Shown: positions 25,093 through 51,164 of the stretch, piece after piece
How the letters are laid out: every line of letters starts with the position of its first letter
Numbering within the stretch: position 1 is the first letter of the stretch
NCBI GenBank assembly: GCA_959347315.1
Contig: OY365810.1
Coordinates: forward strand, 30,829,515 to 30,893,514
DNA: 64,000 nucleotides
DNA from: Bimastos eiseni
Lineage: Eukaryota; Annelida; Clitellata; Crassiclitellata; Lumbricidae
Reading direction: 5' to 3'
Notes under the pieces: model-generated
What the model was told of the DNA's origin: nothing
Seen by the model: only the letters and a program-made list of their open reading frames with translations
Database searches by the model: none
Program-made: the position numbers and the translations under genes

Positions 25093-27894
25093 TTTGGATG
25101 CAAACTGTCTAAGGATGCGACTTTCGACCTTCACCTCGATATCTCGGTATTTAGGGCGATTTCTATAAAGATACACTTGACTTGGTTAGGTTAAAAGAAA
25201 TCCAGTATTTTAAAAAGAATGTGAAAACGTTAACCTGTTAACCGTTAAACGTTAACCATCTGATACTATCTCAGTCTTAAACCTATTACATAATTATGAT
25301 TGAAACATTTGAAGATATTGATATCTCCAGCAAGAATTATAAGGGCATTGAGGAGCAGTTCGAAATGCTACATTGACGTATTAATTGGCAGGCACGTTTC
25401 AGTGAGTCAAAATTAAATTGAGCACATTTTACAATATAAAGTTAGAAGATTTAAAAGTATGGACATAGGCGCCAAATCTTCAGCTTTTAATTTTGGGAAT
25501 TTAAATATGATAATGGCTACGCCTAAAATAAACTTCTATAGCGCCGCAATGATTATGCACAGGGCATCAACCGACAGCGCACCAAAACAAATCCGAAATC
25601 AGCCCAAATCCAAAAGGTTAATCCTAAGAGACTAAGAAATATCCGTGGGAAAACTTTAAAATGCGGTGACCACATAGAGGAATATAACAAGATATTCGGA
25701 TATAGAAAACCATGAACCTTACAAGACTTGGTAATCTCTCGGATTTTTCTCTAGATGCCTGTTAAAATTATTTGAGATAAAAACTGCGTGTAAGAAATTA
25801 AGGCGTTTAATAAATCATGCCTTAAAGCATTTACGTCACTTCCGTCTCTTACGTAAATAGCATTTTCCTTGGGACAAGAAACATTTATTTTGAGATGCAA
25901 CACCTTATGACGCAAATGAGCGGTAGAACATCGCCCAACAAATTAAACGATGTGATATCTGAACCTTTATTTCACAATGACTATTATACTGGAAGGTCCA
26001 TATTTCAAAATTTCGTATCAAGATATCGAAATTTGAGTCATCCTAGCAACGTAAATCACTTTACAGATATTGTTTATCCAAGACGTTACTAAAGACGTCA
26101 CTTTATATGGTTGAATCTCGATTACGTAGTCATCTGTTTTATTAATAAACACGGAGGGTGGGGTGTGCCGGAATATGAATTTAATTGTTCTCAACATTTT
26201 CTTCTAAGTACGCTGTTTTACTACAACAGTTCAGCGATCCAAATACATACACGATAGAATTTTAGCAGAACTGCTATGGAAATAGCCTGCAAGTGTTTCA
26301 AATAGCATACGACTTCATCACTTAGGGGTGCATATGTTCGGCATATGTGTCGTATTCCTACGCCCTACACGCTGCGTACTAGTTGACCGATTTAACGCAT
26401 CAAAGAACGACGGAGGGTGTCCCGCATTAGGATTTGGAACAACTTCTTGATCTGCTGTTTCAAATTTGTCGGATCATATCTGTCGGGGTGAGTCTGACTG
26501 TTTTTTTTATGACACATTCAATTGATTTTTTCGCAGTTATTAGTAATCGGTATTATTGAACAGATGAAGAGTTAACGTTTATCGCCTATTACATGGGACA
26601 CCCACGCATAAAACTGGGACTCAGTGAAATATTGGCATGCAAATGTAGTCTATGTCTGGCGGCTGACTGCATAAATACTTGGCCAAAAACAGGCCAAGAA
26701 TGAATAGCATGATTGAGAAGGATCATAAACTATGATGTACATTGTACATGATGTACATTGCTACAACTACTACATGAGTGGGATTGCTCACTCTGATCAA
26801 CTCACTACAACCCACTCAGAAAGACTTGTGTTAACTGGGCCATGATTAGTGCCTACAGACTGTTCATCAAATGTTGTGGCACAAGGAATTAGATGTATAT
26901 ATTTCAGCTGCAGGTCATTGCAATTTGATTCTGAACAATGACTACCCACTGTACCCTGTAGCCAGCCATTAGGCATACAAGTGGTAGAACCAGTTGACCG
27001 TTTGTATCTCACCTGTCATCTTGTATGTTGCGCCTGACAGGGTTGCTTGACCTATTGCCTCCAATGGAGCAGTTCTAAGGTTACCCCAATCTAAAAGTTT
27101 ATTTTGCAACTAGAAATTAATACAGATATATGGCTCACTCATCTATTGGTGAAAAACATTCTGGAACGCAATAGTTGTGTATGTTTGTGTGGCCATGCTA
27201 AAGTGTCTGCCAGTATTAGGGCTTCAGAGTGAAGATGTGCTTCTTGGGGTGTATGTACATACTTGCTGTGTTTTTCCAATGGGGTATTTTCGCAGGTACC
27301 CATTCAATACTTTGCTGCCCTAGTACCCAGCTGTCAATGATTATTTAATTTTACAACTGTTTAAAAAATTCTTTTATGTGGGATGATAAATTTGGTGATT
27401 GGCAATGTGTGTAAAAAGTTTGCTTTAACTCTGCTTGAGGCTGTGCATTTTTGCAGAATACATTTCCTTACTTCTGTTTGTTCTGTTTGGAAATGTGAGC
27501 AGCAATGACTGATAGTGATATGGGTATGTGTATCTTAACCAGCAGAATTTGAACCATTGTAGATGCTGTTAGAATTATAACCATTGCACACTATGTCCAA
27601 TTTTTCATTAGTTGCGCTGCAATGCTGGAGGGCACTTTTTGTTTATCATCATCATCATGCATGTTTACATATTGAAACTTTTCTTTGGTACAAATATTTT
27701 CTATTTTGATTTATGATAGGCTTTCGTTTGTTCTTATTGATACATGTTTTGTTACTCTTGATTGATATCCTTAATCCCTTATCATCTTATGCACTCGAGA
27801 GAATACTTTCAGGCAGACTTTCTTGTATTATGGTACATGTGTCGTAATCATTTTTATGATAATTATAATGTTTTTATTTCTAATTGATAAGTCT
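25093..27894. other. Upstream flank of the dehydrogenase gene, no gene seen
   Basis: The first few hundred bases should hold the promoter of the minus-strand dehydrogenase gene, but no TATA or Inr could be singled out. A run of GTTAAC variants lies at 25226-25258. A strong donor-like site (GGGGTGAGTC) follows a slightly GC-richer block at about 26400-26490 on the plus strand and could end a non-coding first exon. Confidence 0.35.
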
Positions 27895-28113
27895 CAGTAT
27901 GATCACAGGTACAGTACGAACGAATTATGACAAGTTATTTCAGGAATCAAACTAAACTGTCGGTAGCCATGCAAGGCAACCATTGCATTTGCATCTAATT
28001 TTACCAATGCGGCCGCCTAGATTAAGAGGGACTAGTCAACCTTACAGGGATACGGGAATCGAATTTGGGTCCTCAGCTCTGTGTCCCAGTGTGTTATCCA
28101 TTACTCTATAAAC
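27895..28113 (-). repeat. SINE family B copy
   Basis: On the minus strand the head AGAGTAATGGATAACACACTGG is followed by a B-box-like GATTCCCGTATCC, the GGTTGACTAGTCC body and the AATTCGTTCGTACTGTACC tail. The order is the same as in the 42494 and 54695 copies. Confidence 0.65.
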
Positions 28114-29327
28114 CCCCTTTTTTATTTTGGGTGATATCCATGTAGCTGACAACTTTAACTTTTATTTTGACAGTCATTAAAACTGTTAGATTTCATTCTG
28201 TTTTTTACAGATATTATATTGCCTGATGTTATATGGTCAAATATTTGTTTTTGCATTTTTTGTTTTTTGTTGCTTTGATTTATGTTTGTCGCATGTTCGT
28301 TTTTTGCTGTGTAAGATCGTGTTTGACGGTTATGATTCTATAGATTTTATTATGTGTTATTGTTATGACTGATACTCTTTTAAGTCTAGTGGTTTTAGAC
28401 TAATGGTTTCTAAGGCAACTACCTATGTGGCATATGTCTTCACTTGGTAGATAATTGAGTATGTTGTGGTTTTGTTCATTTTTTCTGAGTGACCAATGAC
28501 CATGCATGAGAAACCTCATAAGTTGGTAAATATTCAGCACTTGGTTTGATGGTGAAATGGATTGGGCTTGGATTCTTTAATAAAGGACCTAAATGCATGT
28601 TTCTGTCATAAACAGTAAAAATCTTGAAGGGCGCAGTAGAAATTTTCATAACAAATAAATTAAATTTACAGATGTATGGCTTTTTGCAGCTACTTTTCTA
28701 GAAGTGTGAAGCAGGTCTCTCAATGGGCATCCAGATGCATGGGTTCCCACTTGATAGGCTATTCTCAGACCATGGATACAATATGTGAATTTTTACGAGT
28801 ATATAGCACATTGGAGCGTATTCCCATGACTCTTTGGCTGTTGTCAATTAAATCTCTATTATAAGCAATTTTGGTTGAGATGATTATTCACATGATTAGG
28901 TTATTTGCATACAAATCGATGCAAATGATTTTTTGGATGCCTCGGAGACGTGATAAATTAAGGGTTTGGTGCAGAGTGGGTGTCAGGTTAAAATTAGAAA
29001 TTAAATACTTGATGAAGCTTTAAATAACTGCTGTTTGATGTCTAACACCACAGGCAGTTTGAAGATGGTGTAGGTCTCAGTCTGACCCATATCATGCATA
29101 CTTGCCATCTGAGTGGCTTTCTCACAAAGTTATTTTTCAGACTTTGTGAGGGCTTTCTCATACACAGTCACATATATCTTGTTACATCTTTTTTATTTTA
29201 ATCATTTGTTTTGTGTTCTGTTTGGGGCAGGTGTGTATTACTTTCAGATGCATTTACTCAGTGATGTATCTGTAGTTAATACGCATAGAAGAACAGTTGC
29301 TAGCCCTGTACTGGCTTCCTTTTCTTA
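28114..29327. other. Unassigned stretch
   Basis: AT-rich sequence with only short reading frames. I see no supported gene or repeat. Confidence 0.35.
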
Positions 29328-29335
29328 GCCTAGGC

Positions 29336-29643
29336 CAGTGGGCCCCAACCTTTTTTGACTTGGGGCCACTTTCATTTAGTTGGAGGACATGATGGGCCAC
29401 GAGGTTACAAATGATTATTTTAAATTTTATCAGATTTTTATTTTACAATAGAATCAAATTACACACATGGATAAGTACATTTGATGTTACTTATAAACAT
29501 CAACAAATATAATAATTTATAACAGAAAATAATTATTCTGTCAAATATTCATTGTTTACGTGTATTTGCATACCTTTTTTATATCTTTGATTGGTCGATG
29601 ACCACTTTTTGAAGCCTGGCGGGTCATAGGTTGGGAATCGCTG
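29336..29643. mobile_element. Non-autonomous hAT-like element (308 bp)
   Basis: The ends CAGTGGGCCCCAACC and GGTTGGGAATCGCTG are imperfect inverted repeats of the CAGTGGTTCCCAACC type. The flanks GCCTAGGC (29328-29335) and GCCTAGGT (29644-29651) form an 8-bp target duplication with one change. The interior is AT-rich and non-coding. Confidence 0.8.
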
Positions 29644-29654
29644 GCCTAGGTACA

Positions 29655-29869
29655 TGAGGGCTGGTGGTCAGTCCTCTCCCTCACTGTCTCATCTTCCCAC
29701 CGACAGTGTATGGTCAGTGTACTCATCATTGCTGAGTTGGTTACGGGGTACAGTTGGAGCAGAAATCTCAACGCAAATTTCTTCACTGGCAGGGATTTGA
29801 ACCCTGACCTCTCGATTGACTGTCCCGCGTGTGAACCACTACATTATGGAGCACACAGTTAAATTGACC
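29655..29869 (-). repeat. tRNA-derived SINE, a third family
   Basis: On the minus strand TAATGTAGTGGTTCACACGC (A-box region) and GGTTCAAATCCCTG (B-box) are about 35 bp apart, as in tRNAs. They are followed by a body unlike families A and B. Cloverleaf pairing is imperfect, so I read it as a SINE head and not a tRNA gene. Confidence 0.5.
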
Positions 29870-29870
29870 T

Positions 29871-30373
29871 ATATGTGACCCAAGGGATCAACATTGTTCA
29901 CATGTAGGAAAATCCAGAATATGACGATCACATATATTTGGTAAGACCCCTTTAATGGCTTTAAAATGACAAAAAAAATTGATTTTACCTTTCTTTCTGA
30001 CAAAGTTATGAATGAAAATGTGTCCACTTGTGGGAAATTCTGAATCTGAGAAAAACATGTTTAACCCTTACCACTCCTGAGGCCACTGGGAGCGGCCAAT
30101 TTTAAAGTGTTTGATATAATAATTGGAGGAGTAATGGTTAAAGTTTATCAACAATATGAAATGCTACATATGACTCTTTACAAAATCATGAAAATATACA
30201 TTAAACACTGAATTTCACCAAATGTGAAATACAAATAATTAAAAGCATCTTTTTCACATACTTATATTAAAATCTGAAAATGAGCAAAATTTAACTTTTG
30301 AGCATTATTTACGGCTTTTCTAGCAATTTAATCGGCCGACATTCGACTCATTTTGATTCCTTGGGTCACATAT
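29871..30373. mobile_element. Element with TATGTGACCCAAGG inverted ends
   Basis: ATATGTGACCCAAGGGATCA at 29871 matches the reverse complement of the sequence ending near 30373 (CATATGTGACCCAAGGAATC). The roughly 500-bp interior is AT-rich and non-coding. It contains the TTAA-flanked palindrome at 30065-30137. No clear target duplication is seen. Confidence 0.55.
30065..30137. mobile_element. Second tiny TTAA-flanked palindromic element (73 bp)
   Basis: CCCTTACCACTCC at the left and GGAGGAGTAATGG at the right are imperfect inverted repeats. TTAA flanks both sides (30061-30064 and 30138-30141). Size, TTAA flanks and CCCTT start match the 63-bp element at 18830. Confidence 0.45.
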
Positions 30374-31555
30374 GATATGGGGTGCTGGTTTTAATTTGGA
30401 AGTGTTACGAAGAGTTGCAGCATAATTTTGTACAGGTCTCTTAGTTTGCTTCAAGCTTTTACTTTGTTGAGATTGTTAGATTAGTTGTCCTAAGCTGTTT
30501 AAGCTGTGGATGTATTCTTAAATACCACTGTCATGTAAATATGCCATCAAAATAAATATAAAGGTCTTATTGTTTGGCAGTAACTATGCTTAGTACATCT
30601 CTGAACAACTCTCATAAGTCGTCACTTTGCAACTGAAGTTGTTTGTATTGCGTGACTAACTGATTACCAGAAGGCCTTCTTCAACTCTCCAGGTCCACAT
30701 GGGATTCAATTAGTTTATCAAGTGTTTTTAATCTGGCACTCTGATGCAATTAATAAATTAACGGCTTGCACAGCTGATATTAAGATATGAAAGACCACAT
30801 TCTATGCTTGTTTGCATAAGAAAGGGCAGGCTGCTACTGAATGTTGGCTTGGTCATCTAGAAATAAGACATTGCTCACAGATTGGTAAACAAACGAGAGA
30901 TTGCCACCCATACAAATACGTTTATTGCCAGGAGTAGACGCCAAGTCACGTAAACTACTTGAGCATGTAAGACGTGCTTGTAATTCTGGATGATGTGAGA
31001 TGTTGGCAGATCAGTTGACTGGAGGTACCTGAATATGATGGACTGCTAGACCTTAGTCTGTTCTACCCACAATATCTTTTGATTGACACTTTCTGTTTTT
31101 CTGTTTTGCTGAATGTCAGGTGACAAGTATGAGTCTTAAATGGTTCACAATAACGTATTAAGTATTATATTCACTGAGAGGAGTAGTAAATTAAAAATGT
31201 AGAGCAGGTGTTCTCATGATATAATTATTATATATGCTTTGAGAGTAGCAAAGTCCGTTGAGTTGTACTATTGACTCTGACATAAGCTTGATTTATAATG
31301 CATTGTCAACCAATTCATTGTTTTTGTTGAATGGAAATAAATACCAGAAGTTATGCATTCCATAGAATTCTCAGCTATGCACCAATGTTGTTGAGATGTT
31401 CCAGCTAGCATAGACTGTCATATACTGTAAAGACCATTAGGTTTTTCTTTTACCATAGCGCATTTGAGCATTCAATGTCGTCTTTTCTTTGCTTTATGAT
31501 TTGCCAGGCAAGTATTTGGCTTTGAGCATTAGTTGCACAACTTTTGTATTAAGAA
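30374..31555. other. Unassigned stretch
   Basis: No gene, RNA gene or repeat could be supported here. Confidence 0.35.
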
Positions 31556-31773
31556 TATCTTTCTCTGCAATAAATAAAAAACCTTCATCAAATCTCTCAA
31601 CTCTTACCCAAAAACTGAATGACCTGTAGTTTCAATCTAAGTGCTAATACTTGAAAAACTGAACATTATTAGTTTTTTTAAGTAGCGCTTAGATTGAAAA
31701 TACAGGTCAATCAGTTTTGGGATAAGAGTTGAGAGATTTGATGAACGTTTTTTTGTTATTGCAGAGACAGATA
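31556..31773. mobile_element. Foldback element with about 105-bp arms
   Basis: The left arm (from TATCTTTCTCTGCAATAA, through ATCAAATCTCTCAACTCTTA, to TTTCAATCTAAG) is repeated in reverse complement on the right with scattered mismatches. Almost the whole 218 bp forms one hairpin with a centre near 31665. This is typical of a foldback MITE. It lies about 0.7 kb upstream of the RUNDC1 start codon. Confidence 0.75.
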
Positions 31774-31913
31774 ACGCCTTAATCACTAGGGCATTAATCT
31801 TCTAAGCAATTTCTCTCTTCGAATTCTTGTCAAATCTCTGTTGAAACTCGTCCCTCAAAAGTTTATTGATTCAAAATTTACATACAAGTGGAATAATGTT
31901 GTTTTTGCTGTAG

Positions 31914-31976
31914 ATGGAGTGGTCGATTTTGAAGGCTACAGCATAGATGCATCAACAGACCCTTCAATTTACTCTG
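31914..31976 (+). other. Possible upstream exon of RUNDC1
   Basis: TTTTTGCTGTAG precedes a 63-bp open stretch encoding GVVDFEGYSIDASTDPSIYS, followed by GTAACA. Its end phase (one base over) fits the next acceptor at 32425, which opens a frame running into the RUNDC1 ATG at 32458. Human RUNDC1, as I remember it, has nothing similar there, so this may be an untranslated exon or chance. Confidence 0.3.
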
Positions 31977-32457
31977 GTAACACTGCATACTGTGTTGGTA
32001 AGCACTAAGCAGTGAATATAGTATATGCTTTAGCCAAGTTAACATGTACAACACATGGGTTTTAGTGGAATGGGGTGAAACCATTGTTGTATCCATTACA
32101 CTTCATCATTTGTCTAAGTTAAGTCTTTGATAGAACTGAAATCAAGTTACTTTAAAGAAAACTTTGCATCAGGGATAGTTTGTTCTAATCTATTCTGATT
32201 CTGACTACAAAGAATAATCCTAATGAGCATTCGGTCCATCCTGTTTCATTTCATTGCATTCTATGATGCTTGCAAACATTACATCTTATTGGACATAACA
32301 AACATTCTGTTTGCCATGCATTCAATGCATGATCGTGGGAGGTTTCGATACTTCTGTGTGCTTCTTGTTGTATGGATATCATTGTGAGGCATTGAAATCA
32401 GATACCGTCTGAATTGTAAATACAGGGAAGCCTTTAATCAGCAGAAGAGTGAGAAGA

Positions 32458-46206
<13,749 letters not shown>

Positions 46207-46464
46207 CCTCTGGTGTTGACCTCCACATCTGACTTTGGCAACGCTGAGGTTCTTGTCGAATGCAGGCTCTGTGGATTTCACAGATGTTTAATGTCGTAGA
46301 TGACGAGTCAGTCAGGTCAAAGGCATCTACATCTGGTGTTGGTTCACTGGACCCAGCGCCAGGGACATCTTCACTAAAGAGTTCATCAGATTCGAAGTTA
46401 AGAGCATCTTCAGTGTACTTACTGGTTCAGGGTCAAGATATTTAATTGTGAAAATTCCGTGTAC

Positions 46465-46470
46465 AATAAA
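46465..46470 (+). terminator. RUNDC1: Candidate RUNDC1 polyadenylation signal
   Basis: AATAAA lies about 260 bp after the stop codon. Another AATAAA at 48267 would give a 3' untranslated region of about 2.1 kb. The sequence alone does not say which is used. Confidence 0.4.
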
Positions 46471-48884
46471 TTTGTGACTTTGCTGTTCGCATTAAAAATA
46501 ATTAAAAAAACGATGAAATCACTTGTACATAAGCCAGGACTTACTTGCGACTGATTTTCAGTATTCTGAGATAGGAATGCTGGTGCATTAGTTGTATAAG
46601 TGCATCATTTTAAGGGTGAGAGCTGTTGGCCAAACTGTACTTTGCGATTTTGACTTTTACCATGTAGGGACTTGGAATTTTTGTAAACCACTTCTGTGGT
46701 TCTGAAATACGACATGTTTCTCTAAATTACCAGTTGCTAAATACCAGCAACAATGTACTCTTGCTTTACTAAGCTGTTAATTTTTCTACCAGCTCTTTGT
46801 TGAGTTTTTACCTGGTGACTGTTTTGAAGGTTATGTATTTAAGCTCCTGGCCCGTATATAGCAATGTTCTGTAGTACATCAGTCTTCTATTTCTGTCAAT
46901 TTTATGCTTGCACTTTGACATTCCATTAATGGTCATTCTAAATACTGTATTTAAGACAGTGTATAAATTATTGCCAATAGAACTGTCATAAGAATTTAAA
47001 CAATCAAGTCATCATCACAATATGTATAGGTAGTTGTTGCTGTTGTTGTTAGGATAGAAGTTTCTGTATCATTAGAGTTATTATAATTGTTTACATTTAT
47101 TATTTTGTACTTATATACTATTGACATTATTATTCCACAGAATTTTGCACAAATCATATGAAAATTTGGTTCATATTTTCTCATGGTAATTGGAAACTTG
47201 TAGAGCATGCACAGCGCACTGGGAATGAAATCGATTGGTGAATTAAAATTTCGAGCTGTTCAGCCAAATTCTGTCAGCAAAATTGACTGTAGAGAAAATG
47301 ACATGCATCCGTCTTCTCTATTTTATATGAATTTATTATTTTTAGAGATTTTTTAACATTTTGCATGAGTTATATTTCACCAATTTATTTTTTATCGCAC
47401 TCATTGTAAAGCGGTCAACATTCTTATAGAAAACTGATCATGATTATGCAATTCATTCGTTTCTTTCTAGTCACTATTTTCAGTGTGACACTCGTATAAA
47501 ATCTGTTTGTGGTTGCTTGGCTATTCTGCTTCAAAGGCTGTTGTTTAAATAATGAAAACGTCTTCATTTTCTGTTAGCTTACCCATATGCAAAAGCTATT
47601 AAGAGAATCTGAGCTTTAATTTAGTTCCTGGCAGTGACTATAGGTAAGGGTGCATTTGTGGTTGGCACTTAGCTTGATTGTACATAGAGATAAATTCAAT
47701 GTCTTTCATCTTATTAATTTAGTTAGTTCATCTATAAAGGATTCTGTTGTATTTTAACTGTGTGCACATTGTATTAGTGTGTGTGTATAATGTATATACA
47801 TATTTATATATATGTATATATATGTATATTATACATATAGTTTGAATTTGATGAAAATTATACATGTATAATTGTATATATATGCATGTACTTCTTTTGT
47901 GCTGAAATTAAGTGTAGGTATATACATGTATATGAACTTGAATGTCATAAATCGCATGTAATGTAATGTAAATCTTCGAAAATTTCTCAGCACCCTCAAA
48001 AGCTATGTCTGGAAGATTAGCTTATAAACCGGAGCTATGCAAAGTCAAGTCCACAATAGCTGAGCTTCTCGTTTCGTTCCGGTGCCAAGTAAAAATCCGG
48101 GAATGTTGAGCCATCTACATGTGTGTATTATGCACTAATGCTTTATGTATATTCATGACATTCATGGATGTTGCTATGAGATATATGTATGATTTATGAC
48201 TTAATTTAACCTTAATATATCAGAAAGTTTGAATTTTAATATCAGTGCAGATTTGTGATTTGTGATAATAAAAGTATTAGAACTTCCTCAAATGTAGTTT
48301 TTCAGCATAGTGAAAAATCTACTACTGATGCATTAAGCTAAGTGCATGTATCCTTTGCTAATCAATTATAATCTACAATTATATTGTAATTGATCAGCAA
48401 GGGGTTGATGTCAAATTGATTGATGTTGATGGTCCAAGTTAGTTACCATTTCAGTCGTGCTGCGTTTAGGTATGTAATCAGGTAGGATGAACATATAGAT
48501 TTCCCAATGCTTCTGTACTGGAGCTTGGTTTCCACCTGTATGATTGGATAGAGGTGAGAACTTCGTCAACAAGGCTTTGTGTTTGTACAATAACGAGATA
48601 AGATGTTCCTTCTCAACCAGTCAGCAACGTTTGAAAAATTGTCTTTCTTGTTATCTGCTATCTCGAGGGTTTGCGAGTAGTTGTTTGATTGGCTGGAACA
48701 GTGCTGCCACCTTGGCACACCTGTCTGTTGTTAAGAAATGTTCAGTTTTTCCTACAGCCAGAAATAACCAGAAGCTAATATTTTGGTGTCCATATCCATC
48801 TTACCTTGTTTTTAAGAACTAATTTAAAGTGATGCGTACAGTAGATTGTACGAATATGTTGCTAAAATGACAACCATATATTCT
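46471..48884. other. 3' flank of RUNDC1
   Basis: AT-rich, non-coding sequence with a TATATG-rich stretch at about 47790-47950. It may be partly 3' untranslated region. No other gene is seen. Confidence 0.4.
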
Positions 48885-50000
48885 AACCAACATGGATTTC
48901 AGGCCAGACATTCAACTGCCATGTCTTTCTTCAATATCCAAGATGAAACATCCTAAGCCATTGTTGGAATATTCCTCTATCTCTCAAAAGCGTTTGATTC
49001 TGTTGATCATAAAACCTTTCTTAAAAAGAGTGGAAAATCATGGCATCCAAGGATTACCACTTCTTTGGTTTAAAAATCATCTTGCTAACAGACAACAACA
49101 GGTCCAGTGCAATACGACTCAATCAAAACTGCGCCTTATTAAATTCGGTGTTCCTCAAGGTTCAATTCTGGGTCCTCTTTTTTTAAAATTTATATAAATG
49201 ACCTACCTCATGTTTCTTCTGTATTGCACTTTGAAATGTCTGCTAATGATTCAAACCTTTTTTTATCTCTCACAGTCCCATGAAAAAAAAATTTATTTCA
49301 AACTATGAACCTAGAACTACCTCTTGTGAATGACTGGGTTAAAGCAACAGGCCTTTCTCTTAACTTATCTAAAACATCCTTCATTCTTTTCAATCCTCAT
49401 AGGAAAGTCTCACTCATTCAAATACTCGACTATTAATTGACAGTGTATGAATTTCGAAAATCATTAAAATAAATTTTCTTGGTGTCATCCTTGATCAAAA
49501 TCTGACCTGGAATGAGCATAGGACATTGTAACTTGATTTTGGCCTCGAACTACACGCTGATTATTTTACAGGAAAGAGCCGTTCGACATATATTTTATAT
49601 ATATTTATATTTTATTACAAAATCTAAATTGGCCTTACAAATGTCATGCTGCTTTAATATCTTTTCCGCCTCCACCACGTCTTAACATTAGACCAGATCA
49701 GAATACTGCAAACTCTTGAATTTATGTTTTGCTATAAACATGATCTGTTATCTCACACCTTCACTGGCTATTTTAACACTGGCTCAGCCATTCACCCTTA
49801 CAGCAAAATGTAGGCCTACTAGAAGTAGGACAGCCTCCAATTATAGAACAATCTTTTCTCACTCATAACACCCATAAATTCTCTATTAAGATAACTGGAC
49901 CCACAGTTTGGAGCAATCTTCCTTCTGACATCCTTGGCGTGTCTCCATCTCCTCCTGTTTAAAAAACGGCGTGCTCACTTTCTCATTAAATGTAGACCTA
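48885..50000 (+). mobile_element. Decayed LINE reverse transcriptase (CR1/Jockey-like)
   Basis: Across several frames the plus strand encodes NQHGFQARHSTAMSFFNIQD, FLYLSKAFDSVDHKTFLKRV, GVPQGSILGPLF and later ITGPTVWSNLPSDILG. These are the ordered motifs of a non-LTR reverse transcriptase. The catalytic box reads SANDSNLF where FADDTNLF is usual, and several frameshifts and stops are present. It is clearly inactive. Confidence 0.8.
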
Positions 50001-50329
50001 TGGTGAAATCTTGTGTTTTTTTCAGTTTAAAATGTCTAGCATTAGACAATGCTTATTACCCTAAATCTTCAATTGAAGTATAAACCATTCCCTATCTTAT
50101 AATCAATCTCTATAGCTGTACTACTGCTGTATTAATGGTAGGCCTAGACTATAGGTTGCCCTGCCCAGCGGAACTCTGGCCCATTTATATGCACCCCTTT
50201 TGTATCCCAACATAGCATTAATACGAAATACGATCATGGGTTGCTATATTTCGTTTCTGGGAACAATAAAACCAGCTATGTTATGTTAATACGAGACGTC
50301 CTACTTGTTTGTGCTGAGGTGTCTATAGC

Positions 50330-50572
50330 TATATATAAATACAATACAATACAACTCGGCATTTATAACGTGCTTTATCACGACAAGTGCTCAAAAGCAT
50401 GTGCACGTCTCGACGCCGCAGCTGCAGTTGTAATGCAGAGCAATTGTGCGCGAAGGACTTGCTCAAGGTCCCTAAGCCTACACAGTGACGCCTCGGACGA
50501 GGGTCGAACCCGCTCACTCTGCGCACACTGAACGTTACGGGCTAACTGCTCTAACCGCTCGGCCACCATGTC
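50330..50572 (-). repeat. SINE family A, nearly full copy
   Basis: On the minus strand GTGGCCGAGCGGTTAGAGCA (A-box region) and GGGTTCGACCC (B-box) form a Leu/Ser-tRNA-like head. A body with AGCAAGTCCTTCGCGCAC, TGCATTACAACTGCAGCTGC and GTCGTGATAAAGCACG follows, and then a tail of TTGTA repeats. It is the best reference copy in the window. It lies about 0.6 kb upstream of the tetraspanin start. Confidence 0.8.
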
Positions 50573-51164
50573 ACACAGTAGGCCTATAAGTCTCTTGAGT
50601 GTACGAAACTCGATAGCTACGTAATCGGCGAGTTCAAGATAAAATTAGCTACACCATTATGCTTCACAGGAACCGACAGTAGGCCTACAGAACAGATGCA
50701 GAAAGAGTTATTAACTTAATTTTGCGTTGGGAAAATCTAGACCTACTGTACAAGCCCTAAGTACAGTGAAAAGTTATTCATCAGTTGGTATCGGAGCTAA
50801 TCCTGTAGATTCCAAAGGTTAACCTGCCTTTAAAGAGACTTTTGCAAGCGGTGACTTTTGGAAACAAAGAGTGTCATCGACGTAATTGATTACGTAACAA
50901 TGGAGTCGCGCTAAATGTTTATCGCTAGTCTTGCGTTGTACTTAGGTCCTACTGCTTGTCTTCGGATTTTAATTCGTAACGTGCTCGAAACTACACCATG
51001 ACTTGTAGCAATGCCGATGTTAGGTTACAGTTTAATTAACCGATTCAATTTATCGTGACATTGACTTACAATGCGACGTAAGCGATTGTGTTATGGAAGG
51101 ACGACTTATAGATTTCGGAAATAAGTTGCACTACGACGCAATTGGACTAGACGACGAATAAGAG

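Noticed and set aside
24850..25194. Plus-strand frame of 114 codons
   Set aside because: It is the antisense shadow of exon 1 of the dehydrogenase gene, which has clear family motifs on the minus strand.
29790..29869. A tRNA gene on the minus strand
   Set aside because: Boxes are good but stem pairing is poor and SINE-like sequence follows.
51091..51163. Upstream ATG (51092) as the tetraspanin start
   Set aside because: That frame ends in a stop after about 24 codons, before 51165; it could at most be a short upstream ORF.
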